Shown piece by piece: positions 43,202 to 52,529 of a stretch of 64,000 nucleotides of DNA. The stretch lies in the NCBI GenBank assembly GCA_035638575.1, contig DASQZT010000039.1, forward strand, positions 1 through 64,000, written 5' to 3'. The notes under the pieces were generated by a model, which did no database searches, was not told the origin of the DNA, and saw nothing but the letters and a program-made list of their open reading frames with translations. A program made the position numbers and the translations under genes. The stretch's first letter is position 1. Each line of letters starts with the position of its first letter. The DNA comes from DASQZT01 sp035638575 (GTDB taxonomy: Bacteria; Acidobacteriota; Terriglobia; Bryobacterales; Bryobacteraceae).

Positions 43202-46200
43202 TCACGTCCCGGACTTTCGGAACCCCGGCGCCACCGCCCACACCACCGTGGCCACCAGCACCACCGTCACGATCCAGCCTTGCAGATGGAAGGACGGGTT
43301 GTCGTTGCCCGCCAGTTCCGCCAGCCGGCCGCGCAGCGCGAGAAGCCACAGCACGACGGCGTAGGCCAGCGGATTGGAGCGCCCGAAGCGATAGCAGAAT
43401 ACCGCCGCCGCGCCCGCGAACAGCAGCGCGCCGCCATATTCGAGGGCCAGTTCGCCGGGCGTGCGGACGTCGCCCGAAACCGCGGCAAACATCGCCAGCA
43501 GCACCATGGGGACCACCAGCCAGCGCCGCGGCATGTGGCGCGCGATCAGCACGAAAGCTGCGAGCATGCCGGCCCACAGGACGGCCGACTGCACCGCCCC
43601 GGTCAGCGCCGAGACCGCCGGCGCGGCGGTGGCCAGAAGGTTCGGCGGGCTCAACTCGTACAGCGCGGCGCCGTGGAAACGTAGCGCGAGAAAGCCCGTG
43701 ACGCGGCGGAGCGCCAGTTCCAGCCCCACCGCGGCCAGGACCGCCGCTGCCGCATCCCTGCCGAGCACACGGCGGTTGACGGCGCGGAAGGCGGTCGCGC
43801 TCTCCGGGAAGAACGAAGTGACCAGCGCCACCGCGGTCGCCACCAGCAAAAAGCTGCCGATGGCGGCCATAGCCAGCCCGACGTACGCCATGGTTTGAAA
43901 AGTGGAGATGGGGATGGCCGTGGGGTAGTTCTCGTACAGAAGCGTGAGCGCGAGAAGTCCTCCCAGCGACGTCAGCAGAGAGGCGGGCAAAGCGATCCGC
44001 ATGGTGGCGACCCACGGCACCATGCCTTTGCGGATGTTCTGGATCAGCAGCCACAGCGTCCACACCAGGCCGGTGACCATCACGGCGATGCGCAGCGCCA
44101 GCACTGCGATGGAGATGGCGTTCTGGCGCTCGCGGGCGCGCGAATAGTCTTCGGGAATCTTCCAGAACGACCGCGCGGATGTGACGCGATCGCCCGCGAC
44201 CCCGATGGCCAGGCGGAAATGCGCTTCGTCCAGGTTGCGCGAATCCCCGGGCCGCGCCTCCCAAACCAGGTTGTGGTCGCGGCGCGCTTTCTTCTTCTCC
44301 GACTGGCTCTCCTTGAGGTCCATGGCGCCCGTGTCGAAACCCTGTGACGCCGCATAGGCGGAGGCGATGCGCTGCGCCTCGGCGGCTTCGATGTCCGCGC
44401 CGGGCCGGTCTTCAGGCAGCGCGTGGCTGAAGCCCAGCACCTTGCCGGTCTCGGGATGCACCGCGACGGTAATCTCTTCCTTGTCGAGCGAGCGGTAGTA
44501 GCGCGTGTTCCACACGCGCAGCGGCCGATTGCCCTCGAAGCGCGCGGAGACATCGGCGGTGGGCTGCCGCTCCAGGAAGTACTTGGCGGCGAGGCTGTCC
44601 TCCTCATCCCAGCGGACCACCGGGTACGTGACGTGGCGGAAGGAATCCGGGTCGAGCCCTTGCGCGCGCACGAAAGCGTCGGCCGAAACGCGCGACTGTG
44701 CGGCGCCCAGCTTGTACTCCGGAGAATCGCCGAAGCGGCTCACGGGAAGACGGAGGGCGAGCAGCCCCACGGCCAGCAGCGCCAGAGCCGCCGCCCACGC
44801 CCGCCGTTCCAGCGGCCGGTAACCGGGAATCGCCGCCTGGAGTTGTGCCGCCGGCTGCGCGGGCGGCTCGACGGGCCCGGCTTCGTCGCCGTTGAGCAGG
44901 CCGGCCTCGGGCTCGAACCCGCCGCGCCGCCAGTAGGCCGCCAGCGCCAGCACGATCGGCAGCACCACGATACCCGCGCTGGCCGCGCCGGACAGCCGGA
45001 AATACAGGCTGTGCGAGCGCAGCAGCAGCATGGCGCTGTACATGGCGTCCACCGAGTAGTGCCACACCAGCGTCGGCAGAATGCCCCAGCGCAGCATGAT
45101 GAGTCCCAGCACCAGCCCGCCGATCCCCACTTCCACGCCGCGAATGTAGAACGGCTGGTTGGGGTAGGTGGCGTGGCCGAACCCCCAGATGAAGCCCGCC
45201 AGCACCAGGGCCGCGGGCATCCATCGCACCAGCTTGCGCAGGAACGGGATGGCGAACATGCGGAACAGGAACTCTTCGGAAACGGCCGGCAGGTAGCCGC
45301 CGAACAGAACGAACAGCCACGGGAAGCGCGTGTTGAGCAGATCGCTGTAGGGAACATCGGCCGGCGACCACGCCCCCAGGCGCGACGCCACGATGTAGAA
45401 CCCCGTCTGGTAGGCGATGAACAGCCCGGTGAGGGTGATGCCGAGGATCGCGCCCAGCAGGAACCGCCGGGTGCGCAGCCCGCGCGCGCCGAACAGGTTG
45501 CCGAGCGAGATCTTGTCGCGCATCGCTTCGCGGTAGAGCGGCTCGGCGCCGGCCGCCAGCACGAACAGCAATCCGCCGACTGCCAGCGCGCTCACCACCG
45601 CTCCAATCACCTGGCGGCTGATGAAACTCTCGTAGGAGTCGGTGGTGGGATAGCCGAACAGCGAGAGCGGAAACTCGTTCAGGTTGGAGCACAGCGAAAG
45701 CGCCACCCCGATGGCGCCCACCCAGGCGGCGCGCCGCCAGCGGATATCCTGGCGCCGCACGCGGGTCACGATGGTCACGATCAGTCCCACAACCAGAGCC
45801 AGCATGACGGCGACGTCGACGGTGCCGGTCACTTCGTTCTTGGAGCGCAGCCGCTCGTAGTCGCGGGTCCACTGGTCGGGCACTTTGAGGTACTCGCGGT
45901 AGCCGCCCACTTCGTTGCCCAACACCGTGACCTCGACGCGGTTGGTGGCATCGTGCAGGTTGAAGTCGCGCTCCTTCCAGGTGAAGGTGCGGTCGGTGCG
46001 GTGCGGCCTCGCCTGGTCGGACTCCTCGACGAATTCGAGCCCGGCGGGATCGCGGCGCATGGAGTCGCGCAGGAAATTCTCGGCCAGTGCGCGCGCCTCC
46101 GCCGCGGTGGCGGCCGGCCGCGCGGCGTCTTCGGCCAGCTCGTGCGCGAAGCCCACGGCCTCGCCGGCGGGCGTGATGTCGGCGCGGAACTCCTCTTTCT

Positions 46201-46540
46201 GAAGCGGACGGAACCAGCGGTTGGACCAGTGCCACAGGCGCACGCGCGAGCCCATGATGCGGTTGGCCTCCTCGAGGCCGGCTTCGCGCTCGAGGAACGT
46301 CTTGGCCTGGTCGTCGAAGCCGAAGCTGGAGGCCTGGCGATACCCGGCGGTGCTGTAGCCCTGCTGCGCGAGGAAGCGCCCGGCCAGGACGGCGGCCTCA
46401 TCGCGGTTCACCTGGAAGTTGATCGAAGCCTCGGGAAAAGCGCGGTAGAAATTCCGGACGGAGAACCACGTCGCGGCCGCCAGCAGCGCCAGGCACACGG
46501 CGATGAAGCGGAAATCGGTGGCGCGAAGCCTTTCAGTCAT
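43202..46540 (-). CDS. CPBP-family intramembrane metalloprotease, large form with duplicated flanking domain
   Basis: A 1112-residue membrane protein. The CPBP (CAAX protease and bacteriocin-processing) core lies at about residues 400-530, with motif 1 SEEFLFR, motif 2 FIWGFGHATYP, and motif 3 HYSVDAMY. Two related extracytoplasmic regions of about 200 residues flank it: residues about 35-245 and about 610-810 share KEEF/KEEI...GFAHELAED/GFSHALPED and KVPDQW/KIPEDY. Each is followed by membrane helices. The duplicated region looks PepSY-like. The usual CPBP protein is 200-300 residues, so this is unusually long. Substrates unknown. Confidence 0.86.
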   Translation of the reverse strand: MTERLRATDFRFIAVCLALLAAATWFSVRNFYRAFPEASINFQVNRDEAAVLAGRFLAQQGYSTAGYRQASSFGFDDQAKTFLEREAGLEEANRIMGSRVRLWHWSNRWFRPLQKEEFRADITPAGEAVGFAHELAEDAARPAATAAEARALAENFLRDSMRRDPAGLEFVEESDQARPHRTDRTFTWKERDFNLHDATNRVEVTVLGNEVGGYREYLKVPDQWTRDYERLRSKNEVTGTVDVAVMLALVVGLIVTIVTRVRRQDIRWRRAAWVGAIGVALSLCSNLNEFPLSLFGYPTTDSYESFISRQVIGAVVSALAVGGLLFVLAAGAEPLYREAMRDKISLGNLFGARGLRTRRFLLGAILGITLTGLFIAYQTGFYIVASRLGAWSPADVPYSDLLNTRFPWLFVLFGGYLPAVSEEFLFRMFAIPFLRKLVRWMPAALVLAGFIWGFGHATYPNQPFYIRGVEVGIGGLVLGLIMLRWGILPTLVWHYSVDAMYSAMLLLRSHSLYFRLSGAASAGIVVLPIVLALAAYWRRGGFEPEAGLLNGDEAGPVEPPAQPAAQLQAAIPGYRPLERRAWAAALALLAVGLLALRLPVSRFGDSPEYKLGAAQSRVSADAFVRAQGLDPDSFRHVTYPVVRWDEEDSLAAKYFLERQPTADVSARFEGNRPLRVWNTRYYRSLDKEEITVAVHPETGKVLGFSHALPEDRPGADIEAAEAQRIASAYAASQGFDTGAMDLKESQSEKKKARRDHNLVWEARPGDSRNLDEAHFRLAIGVAGDRVTSARSFWKIPEDYSRARERQNAISIAVLALRIAVMVTGLVWTLWLLIQNIRKGMVPWVATMRIALPASLLTSLGGLLALTLLYENYPTAIPISTFQTMAYVGLAMAAIGSFLLVATAVALVTSFFPESATAFRAVNRRVLGRDAAAAVLAAVGLELALRRVTGFLALRFHGAALYELSPPNLLATAAPAVSALTGAVQSAVLWAGMLAAFVLIARHMPRRWLVVPMVLLAMFAAVSGDVRTPGELALEYGGALLFAGAAAVFCYRFGRSNPLAYAVVLWLLALRGRLAELAGNDNPSFHLQGWIVTVVLVATVVWAVAPGFRKSGT

Positions 46541-46606
46541 AGGGATTCCGGCTTCGCCCAGGATACAACAGCGCGGACAATCGGGACGGTCCGGCGCCCC
46601 TCCGCG

Positions 46607-47344
46607 TCACAAGCTCCGCAGGTGGAATCCGCCGTCCACGTTGAGCACCTGGCCGGTGGAATAGTCCAGCAGCCCGTCGGCGATGGCGCGCACCGCCTTG
46701 GCCACGTCGCGGCCCTCCCCTATGCGCCGCTGCGGGAGCAGTCCCGCGGCGATCTTCTCCTCGTACGCCTTCTCCACTCGTGCGATCATGTCGGTGCGGA
46801 TGATCCCCGGCCGGATCTCGAAGACCTTGACGCCGGCCTCCGCCAGCCGCTCGGCGTACAGCGCCACCGACATGCTCAGCCCGGCCTTCGAAATGCAATA
46901 CTCGCCGCGATTCACCGAAGCCGTGTAGGCGGAGATCGACGTCACGAACACGATGCGCCCGTCTCCCCGCTCCGCCATCCACCGCGCCGCCGATTGCGTC
47001 AGAAAATGCGGGCCCTTCAGATTGGTCGCCACCAGCTCGTCGAAGCTTTCTTCGGTGGTCTCCAGCAGGTCGCGGCGCTCGCGCGGCCCCATGCCCGCGT
47101 TGTTCACCAGCAGGTCCAGCCGCTCGAACCGCTCGCGTGCGAACCGCATCAAGGCCTCGCGATCCTCCCGCCTCGATACGTCGCACTGGAAGATCTCGCA
47201 GCCCGTCTCGCCGCGAAGCTGTTCGGCGGCGTCGCGGCGGCCGCGATACGTGCCAATCACGTCGTGGGTCCCGGCCAGCTCCGTCGCGATGGCGCGGCCG
47301 ATCCCCCGGCTCGCGCCGGTCACGATGCTACTGGGCCTGGGCAA
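46607..47344 (-). CDS. SDR-family oxidoreductase, FabG-like
   Basis: A 245-residue classical short-chain dehydrogenase. NAD(P)-binding TGASRGIGRAIA, NNAGMG, and the catalytic Ser-Tyr-Lys in VTSISAYTAS and GEYCISKAG are all present; the end GQVLNVDGGFHLRSL is typical. It resembles 3-ketoacyl-ACP reductase but could act on other ketones. A TTG at 47344 is the likely start because it provides the first beta-strand (SSIVTGAS); it overlaps the upstream DsbA-like gene by 17 bases, and GTG at 47323 would truncate that strand. Confidence 0.9.
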   Translation of the reverse strand: MPRPSSIVTGASRGIGRAIATELAGTHDVIGTYRGRRDAAEQLRGETGCEIFQCDVSRREDREALMRFARERFERLDLLVNNAGMGPRERRDLLETTEESFDELVATNLKGPHFLTQSAARWMAERGDGRIVFVTSISAYTASVNRGEYCISKAGLSMSVALYAERLAEAGVKVFEIRPGIIRTDMIARVEKAYEEKIAAGLLPQRRIGEGRDVAKAVRAIADGLLDYSTGQVLNVDGGFHLRSL

Positions 47345-47897
47345 GGGCTGCTTCGATTCCTTTCGCGATCTCTTCGAAGGTGAACGTCTCGATGAATGGC
47401 GCGCCGTTCACCAATACCGTGGGCGTGTGCACCACGCCTCGAGCTACTCCGTCCTGATAGTCCTTCTCCACCGCCTCGGCGTATTTCGCATTGCCCAGCG
47501 CGGCCACGGCCTCCTCGGGGTCGATCCCGTGCTCCGTCGCGAATGCCGCCAGCCGCGAATTGAAGTTATCCGGCCTGGTTTCGGCGCGGGTGGCCATCGT
47601 GTGCCGCCGGTACTCCAGCCCGAGCTTGGCGTCTTTCCCGGTGAAGAACCGCGCGGCGATGGCCGCCTGCCGCGCCCAGGCGTGCTTGGCCAGCGGAAAG
47701 TCGCGGTGGATGAACTCCACCCGGTCGCCGTACTTTGGCAGAATCCGCTGGTCCAGCATCACCCGGAAAGCGGCGCAGTCCGGGCATTGCAGGTCCTCGT
47801 AAATCACCGCGCGAACTTTACTGCCCGAATGTCCCTCGGTCAGCCCCTGTGCCGATAGCACGCCGCAGAGGCTCAAAAACGCGAGGGCGGTTCTCAT
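47328..47897 (-). CDS. DsbA-like exported thioredoxin-fold oxidoreductase
   Basis: A 189-residue protein with a signal peptide (MRTALAFLSLCGVLSA). The active-site motif is CPDC (Cys38, Cys41) after YEDLQ, and VHTPTVLVNG supplies the cis-proline loop, matching the DsbA/thioredoxin_4 group that makes or isomerises disulfides outside the cytoplasm. ATG at 47897 overlaps the upstream stop (ATGA), so it is translated together with the glycine-zipper protein, and its own end overlaps the SDR gene. Confidence 0.88.
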   Translation of the reverse strand: MRTALAFLSLCGVLSAQGLTEGHSGSKVRAVIYEDLQCPDCAAFRVMLDQRILPKYGDRVEFIHRDFPLAKHAWARQAAIAARFFTGKDAKLGLEYRRHTMATRAETRPDNFNSRLAAFATEHGIDPEEAVAALGNAKYAEAVEKDYQDGVARGVVHTPTVLVNGAPFIETFTFEEIAKGIEAALAQAQ

Positions 47898-48733
47898 ATT
47901 CTTACGGGGTTATCCAGCACGAATGTCAGCCGCGTCTCGGAGGGAATCTTGACCCGTTGGCCCTTGGTGACCACTTCGGCTCCCGCGCCGGCTGCTCCGC
48001 CGGCCGCCGCGCCCGCCGCCGCGCCCTTGCCGCCGCCCGCGATCGCGCCGATGATCAACCCCACCGCCGCGGTTCCGCCGGCCACCTTCGCCGTGCGCTC
48101 CCCGCGCGAGCTGCTCTGCTGCGTCACCGTCTGTGTGTTCAGGTCCACCATCTGCCCGTTGACCTTCACCGACACCAGGCTCAGCGCCAGTTCCGCCCGT
48201 CCGGTGAGCTTGCCCGATTCTTTCGAATCCACCAGCTTCACCACGATATCGGCGCCGCGCGGGATCAGCGTATCCCCGCCGGGGCTCCGGACCGGCTCCT
48301 CCAGGCTGGCCGCGAAGGTCTGCCCGACCCGGTTCACTTCCGAGTCCACTCCATCGATCATGCGGATCACGAAGTTGGTGCCCGCCGGCAGCTCTGACGA
48401 TCCGGTCGCCACAGGCGGCGGCGTGCCCGGCGGCGCCGGATCCGGCCGCAGAATGCCGCTCCCGCTGTCGCTCCTGTCGTCGCCGTCGTTCCGCCGCAGG
48501 ACCGGCCGGCGGTCCTCTTCGGGCGGACCAGGCGGCGGACCGCCGAATTCGATCCGATTCACGTCGGAGACATCCAGCGTCTCGATCCGGTCCCCGAGGT
48601 CCATTCTCACGGTTCGTGCCGTGCCCCCGAGATATGTGCCGCTAATCACTCGGCCGCTCTTCAGCGTCACCGTATCCGCCAGGCAGGCCGTGGTCAGGAA
48701 AGCGATTGCAATACCAACATGTAGCAGGCGCAT
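47894..48733 (-). CDS. Exported protein with glycine-zipper segment, unknown function
   Basis: A 279-residue protein with a signal peptide (LLHVGIAIAFLTTACLA). Residues about 22-63 (VTLKSGRVISGTYLGG...LDVSDVNRIEF) form a small beta domain frequent in exported proteins. A Pro/Asp-rich linker follows, then a beta-rich domain (about 115-215) beginning LPAGTNFVIRMIDGVDS. A Gly/Ala zipper (about 218-255: GGTAAVGLIIGAIAGGGKGAAAGAAAGG) could insert in or pack against a membrane. No family name can be given with confidence. Its end overlaps the DsbA-like gene. Confidence 0.72.
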   Translation of the reverse strand: MRLLHVGIAIAFLTTACLADTVTLKSGRVISGTYLGGTARTVRMDLGDRIETLDVSDVNRIEFGGPPPGPPEEDRRPVLRRNDGDDRSDSGSGILRPDPAPPGTPPPVATGSSELPAGTNFVIRMIDGVDSEVNRVGQTFAASLEEPVRSPGGDTLIPRGADIVVKLVDSKESGKLTGRAELALSLVSVKVNGQMVDLNTQTVTQQSSSRGERTAKVAGGTAAVGLIIGAIAGGGKGAAAGAAAGGAAGAGAEVVTKGQRVKIPSETRLTFVLDNPVRI

Positions 48734-48787
48734 AGAACTCCTCGCAATTTCCTCCTGATTGTACGACGTACCACCCGCCTGATTAGT

Positions 48788-49657
48788 TTACGCCGATCCC
48801 GTTGGCGGTTCGCCCGCGCTCAACGATTCCGCCACGCCTTGTCCCTTCTCGAAGCCCTGGCGGTAAACCTGGTCGCTCTCCTCGCGCGTGTAATGCCGGT
48901 TCGCGTGGTAGAAAAACTCCAGGCTCTTCCCCACCGCGAACGTCCCGGCGTAGGCGATGGCGCCCTTGGGGATCAGGCCGCCGCCCAACGGAATCTTCCC
49001 CGCCAGCTCGCGGGCCAGGGCGCGCCATCCGAACGCGCCCGCCACGATCGAAAGCACCGCCCCCGTCTGGTGCGAAAAGCCGACCTCCTGTCCGCAAGCC
49101 CCGCCAATCAGAAACGCCATGCGAATCTGGTTGGCGGTGAGAAACGCCGTGTCCGACGCGAACTCGCCAAACGCCCACGGCAGTTCCATGAAGTTCGGCA
49201 CCACGTTGGGCAGCGCCGTGGCGATAGAGAACAACGCGTTCTCCCGGGCCACCGCCTGCACGATCCGGTCCACTACCGGCTTGCGAAACGCCGGAAACTG
49301 CCGCGCCAGCGCCAGCGCCAGCTCTTCGTGGTCGCTCATGATCTCCGCCGTCAGCGATTCCGGATCTCGAGGATCCAGCGTGTACGATCCTTCACCGCGC
49401 GCGACCGTCCGGTGGTACATCACCAGGTCCACCGATGGCGGCGCGTCCGCATCGCCCACGCGGTGCACCCGCCCCGTCATATCGAGCCGCGCCTCCCGCG
49501 ACATCCCGGCGGGGAGCAGGAAGTCCTCCATTTCCCCATATGCTTCGCCGTCCGGCGCAACCAGGCCGACGTTGAGCGGCCTGCGCGCTCGCTTGCGCAC
49601 CTCGACCGGATCCAGCATCGAGACCGCCGCGCGAGCCTGCTTGATGAGTTTCATCAT
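48788..49657 (-). CDS. Conserved hypothetical protein, DUF697-like
   Basis: A 289-residue protein beginning MMKLIKQARAAVSMLDPVEVRKRARRPLNVGLVAP. The C-terminal half has hydrophobic segments (ALPNVVPNFMELPWAFGEF, TGAVLSIVAGAFGWRALARELAGKIPLGGGLIPKGAIAYAGTFAVGK) that resemble the membrane-associated DUF697 domain often linked to small GTPases. No GTP-binding motif is present here. Function not known. It is in a same-strand run with the nuclease-like and MFS genes; the nuclease-like gene ends 12 bases before it. Confidence 0.65.
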   Translation of the reverse strand: MMKLIKQARAAVSMLDPVEVRKRARRPLNVGLVAPDGEAYGEMEDFLLPAGMSREARLDMTGRVHRVGDADAPPSVDLVMYHRTVARGEGSYTLDPRDPESLTAEIMSDHEELALALARQFPAFRKPVVDRIVQAVARENALFSIATALPNVVPNFMELPWAFGEFASDTAFLTANQIRMAFLIGGACGQEVGFSHQTGAVLSIVAGAFGWRALARELAGKIPLGGGLIPKGAIAYAGTFAVGKSLEFFYHANRHYTREESDQVYRQGFEKGQGVAESLSAGEPPTGSA

Positions 49658-49669
49658 GTGAGTGGTGGA

Positions 49670-51151
49670 TCAGCGGGGCCGCTCGGCGCCGGTGAGCCGG
49701 AACATCACCTGCAACCCCTTCCGCCATTCTACTCCCAGCCCGATCCGCTCCACATCGATCTCCGGTGAGAAAAAGCCCAGTATGGTTTCCGTGGTGGGAT
49801 GGAATTCGAGCGATGGCGACACCAGCAGAAGCCGTGGCGGCTCGCGCCTCAGCTCCACGCCCGGAAAGTATCCCTGCGCCGAAAACTCGCCGCGGTCCAG
49901 GTGCCACTTCACGCGGATCCAATAGTCCAGCGCTTGCAGCGGCAGGTGCAGATCGGCCGAAGCTTTCAGCTCTACCACTGTCAACCGCCCTGTCCGGTCG
50001 ACTCCCAGCAGGTCCATGATGCCGCGCTCGCCGCCCGCGAAAGCCGGCACCTGCCCGTAGATCGGCTCGGGCAGCACCGACGCGTCGAGTGTCTCGATCT
50101 GCGCGCGCGCCTGCGATTCCAGCCAGGCCTCGGGATACTGCCGGTACAGCGGATGCTCGCGGTCCGCCGCGCCGCTGGAGCGCGCGCGGTCTAATTCCTC
50201 CACCAGCCGCTCGATCTCCTCCACGTGATGCTCGCGCGCCGGCCGCCGCTCGCCCAACCCGTAGAGCAGCTCGCCCTCCGCCAGCTCCGCGAATTCGATC
50301 CCGCGCACGCGCAGGCTTTCTCTCCCGTCGTGCTTCACCACGCGCTCCACGCCCGCCAGTTCCGTGATGCGCTGCCATCGCTCGCGCCGGTTCGGCTCCG
50401 GCCGCCGGCATGGTTCCAGCCGCGTATCCAGGTTGCCGTGATCCCGCGGGTCCACCCGCACCACGAAATCCTCTTCGGAATACGCGAACAGCTCGAACCG
50501 CGCCGCCTCCGCATTGAGACACAGCAGCCGCAGCGCCGCCGCGCGCTCCCGGCTCGCCGGGACGTAGATCGCCAGGCCCTCCACCGTCACCCGCCGCTCG
50601 CGCGCCCGCAGGTACGCCAGCCAGATCAGCCCGAAGCTCAGGATCGCCGCGGCGTCGCCCTCCGGCGGGCACGCGATGGCCGCCCACGCCTGCTGCCCGT
50701 GCCGCAGAAAAGCGCGCGGAAACGCCGGCGACAGGCTGAATTCCAGGTTCGGCTCCGCGCTCACCTCCACCAGGTTCCACGCCGGAAACTGGCGCCGCAG
50801 GAAGATCCGGAATCGCTCGCGGAACACCAGCCGCCCGCTGCGCCGCCCCAGGTCCGCGCCGGCTCGCCGCCCCAGGTCCAGCAGGAACATCTGGCCTTCG
50901 CGCCGCGCAAACCGCTCGACCGTCATCTCCAGCCGCGCCGCCGTGGTCTCACCGATCGACGTGATCCGCCGCGTCAGGTTCCGCGTGCGGTCCCAGGCCT
51001 GCAACGTGAGGCGCGAGCCGCGCACCTCCAGCGCGAAGTTGTCTCCGGTGAGCGGCATCAGTTCCTCGCCCGGCTCCATCAGCGCCGGCTCCCGGCAGTT
51101 CTTGAGGAATCCCTCGATGGCCGCGCGGGTCTCCTGCGGTGTCACCGTCAT
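49670..51151 (-). CDS. Protein with C-terminal PD-(D/E)XK (NucS-like) nuclease domain
   Basis: A 493-residue cytosolic protein. The C-terminal part (about 360-450) has GERGIMDLLGVDRTGRLTVV followed by ELKAS: an Asp and an E-x-K motif spaced as in PD-(D/E)XK nucleases, and similar in arrangement to the catalytic domain of NucS/EndoMS, a mismatch endonuclease. The N-terminal 350 residues are not recognised and are Arg-rich. The true start is ATG at 51151; it overlaps the MFS stop by 4 bases (ATGA). Whether it cuts DNA is inferred from the motif only. Confidence 0.72.
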   Translation of the reverse strand: MTVTPQETRAAIEGFLKNCREPALMEPGEELMPLTGDNFALEVRGSRLTLQAWDRTRNLTRRITSIGETTAARLEMTVERFARREGQMFLLDLGRRAGADLGRRSGRLVFRERFRIFLRRQFPAWNLVEVSAEPNLEFSLSPAFPRAFLRHGQQAWAAIACPPEGDAAAILSFGLIWLAYLRARERRVTVEGLAIYVPASRERAAALRLLCLNAEAARFELFAYSEEDFVVRVDPRDHGNLDTRLEPCRRPEPNRRERWQRITELAGVERVVKHDGRESLRVRGIEFAELAEGELLYGLGERRPAREHHVEEIERLVEELDRARSSGAADREHPLYRQYPEAWLESQARAQIETLDASVLPEPIYGQVPAFAGGERGIMDLLGVDRTGRLTVVELKASADLHLPLQALDYWIRVKWHLDRGEFSAQGYFPGVELRREPPRLLLVSPSLEFHPTTETILGFFSPEIDVERIGLGVEWRKGLQVMFRLTGAERPR

Positions 51152-52356
51152 CCCCCGAATTTTGCCCGGTGCCGCTCGGGACCCAGCGCCGTGGCCAGCG
51201 CGGCCATCGCGCAGACCACCGCGGCCGTCAGCGCCATGGCGGTGGCATAGCCCGTGCGCTTTGCCAGCACCGCTTCCCCGTAGCTGACGAAGCTGCTCAG
51301 AAACACCCCGACCTGGTACCCGAATCCCGGCAGAAAGCCGCGCACCGAGTCGGGCGACAGCTCCGAAAGGTGCGCCGGAATCACGCCCCAGGCCCCCTGC
51401 ACCAGGAACTGCATCGTGAATCCGCCCGCGTACAGCAGCGCCACCGTGGGCGCGTACGCCCACAGCGGAATCGCCATCACCGCGCCCACCAGCGCCACCA
51501 CCATCGTGCGCCGCCGCCCGTAGCGGTCCGAAAAGAACCCGCACAGCGTGCCGCCGATGATCGCGCCGACCATGGCAAACGCGCTCAGCAGGTTTTTCTG
51601 TCCCACGTGGAAGCCCCACTGCCGCTCCAGGAACGTCGGGTACAGGTCCTGCGTGCCGTGCGACGCCAGGTTCATCGCCGTCATCAGCGCCACGATGTAC
51701 AAAAACATCTTCCAGTGCGAGAGGATCGCGCGCCCGAGCTGCCCCCAGGTTTCGTGCCGCGTCTTCTTCCAGACCTCCGACTCCTTCACGCGATACCGCA
51801 CGAACACCGCCAGGATCGCCGGCAGTCCGCCCAGAAAGAACAGCGGACGCCAGCCCAGCCGCTCGAACAGAAACACGTTGCACAGCGCCGCCAGCAGGAA
51901 CCCCATGGCGTATCCCTGTTGCAGAAAACCGGACAGCACTCCTCGCAGCCGCGGCGGAACTTTTTCCATGGCGAGCGACGCGCCCACGCCCCACTCGCCG
52001 CCCATCCCGATCCCGAACAGCGCCCGCAGCACCAGGAAAACGGTGTAACTCGGCGCCAGCCCGGACGCCACCTCCACGATCGAATAGAAGATGAGGTCCA
52101 GCATGAGCGGCAGCCGCCGCCCGTAGCGGTCCGCCATCAGGCCGAACAGAAACGCGCCCACCGGCCGAAAAGCCAGCGTGGCGAGCAGCGTCAGCGCCAT
52201 CTCGGCGTCGGATTTATGAAACTCCCGCCCGATCGCGGTGAGGCACGAGACCACCAGAAAGAAATCGAACGCGTCCAGCGTCCATCCCAGATAGCCCGCC
52301 AACAATGCCGCGCGGTGATCGCTCGGCGCCGTTTCGTTGGTTTGGGAATTGGTCAC
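51148..52356 (-). CDS. MFS transporter, metabolite:H+ symporter-like
   Basis: A 402-residue major facilitator with 12 predicted membrane segments. Motif A is clear: GLMADRYGRRLP after segment 2 and GFFSDRYGRRRT in the second half. The N-terminal part (LAGYLGWTLDAFDFFLVV) and FGIGMGGEWGVGASLAMEKVP resemble sialate, lactate or other carboxylate symporters. Substrate not determinable. It starts with a GTG at 52356 and overlaps the downstream nuclease-like gene. Confidence 0.9.
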   Translation of the reverse strand: MTNSQTNETAPSDHRAALLAGYLGWTLDAFDFFLVVSCLTAIGREFHKSDAEMALTLLATLAFRPVGAFLFGLMADRYGRRLPLMLDLIFYSIVEVASGLAPSYTVFLVLRALFGIGMGGEWGVGASLAMEKVPPRLRGVLSGFLQQGYAMGFLLAALCNVFLFERLGWRPLFFLGGLPAILAVFVRYRVKESEVWKKTRHETWGQLGRAILSHWKMFLYIVALMTAMNLASHGTQDLYPTFLERQWGFHVGQKNLLSAFAMVGAIIGGTLCGFFSDRYGRRRTMVVALVGAVMAIPLWAYAPTVALLYAGGFTMQFLVQGAWGVIPAHLSELSPDSVRGFLPGFGYQVGVFLSSFVSYGEAVLAKRTGYATAMALTAAVVCAMAALATALGPERHRAKFGG

Positions 52357-52402
52357 GTGCCCGACATATTAACAGGTGGCGTTCGCCTCCCGGCCGCTGG
52401 AC

Positions 52403-52444
52403 GTGGCGCAGCCACTCCTGGCTGCCGCGCCGAGACTCCCTCGG
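52403..52444. repeat. Two-hairpin dispersed repeat in the gap between the MFS and lepB genes
   Basis: GTGGCGCAGCCACTCCTGG then CTGCCGCGCC, followed by a second stem CCGAG-ACTCC-CTCGG. It shares GTGGCGCAG, the CTCC loop and CTGCCGCG with the element at 37226. The 173-bp gap also contains TATAAT at 52504, too close to the lepB ribosome-binding site to be a convincing -10 box. Confidence 0.6.
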
Positions 52445-52529
52445 CGCTCCGGTCTGGTTTGGCGCCACCCCTTATAAGCCACCCGACCCCCGAGCCCCAC
52501 CTTTATAATCGGATGAGGAGTCTGGCACG

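Noticed and set aside
49670..51994. 774-codon form of the nuclease-like protein
   Set aside because: The extra N-terminal part lies inside the MFS gene; ATG at 51151 overlaps the MFS stop as ATGA.
52504..52509. TATAAT as the lepB -10 box
   Set aside because: The predicted start would fall on the ribosome-binding site and no -35 box is present.
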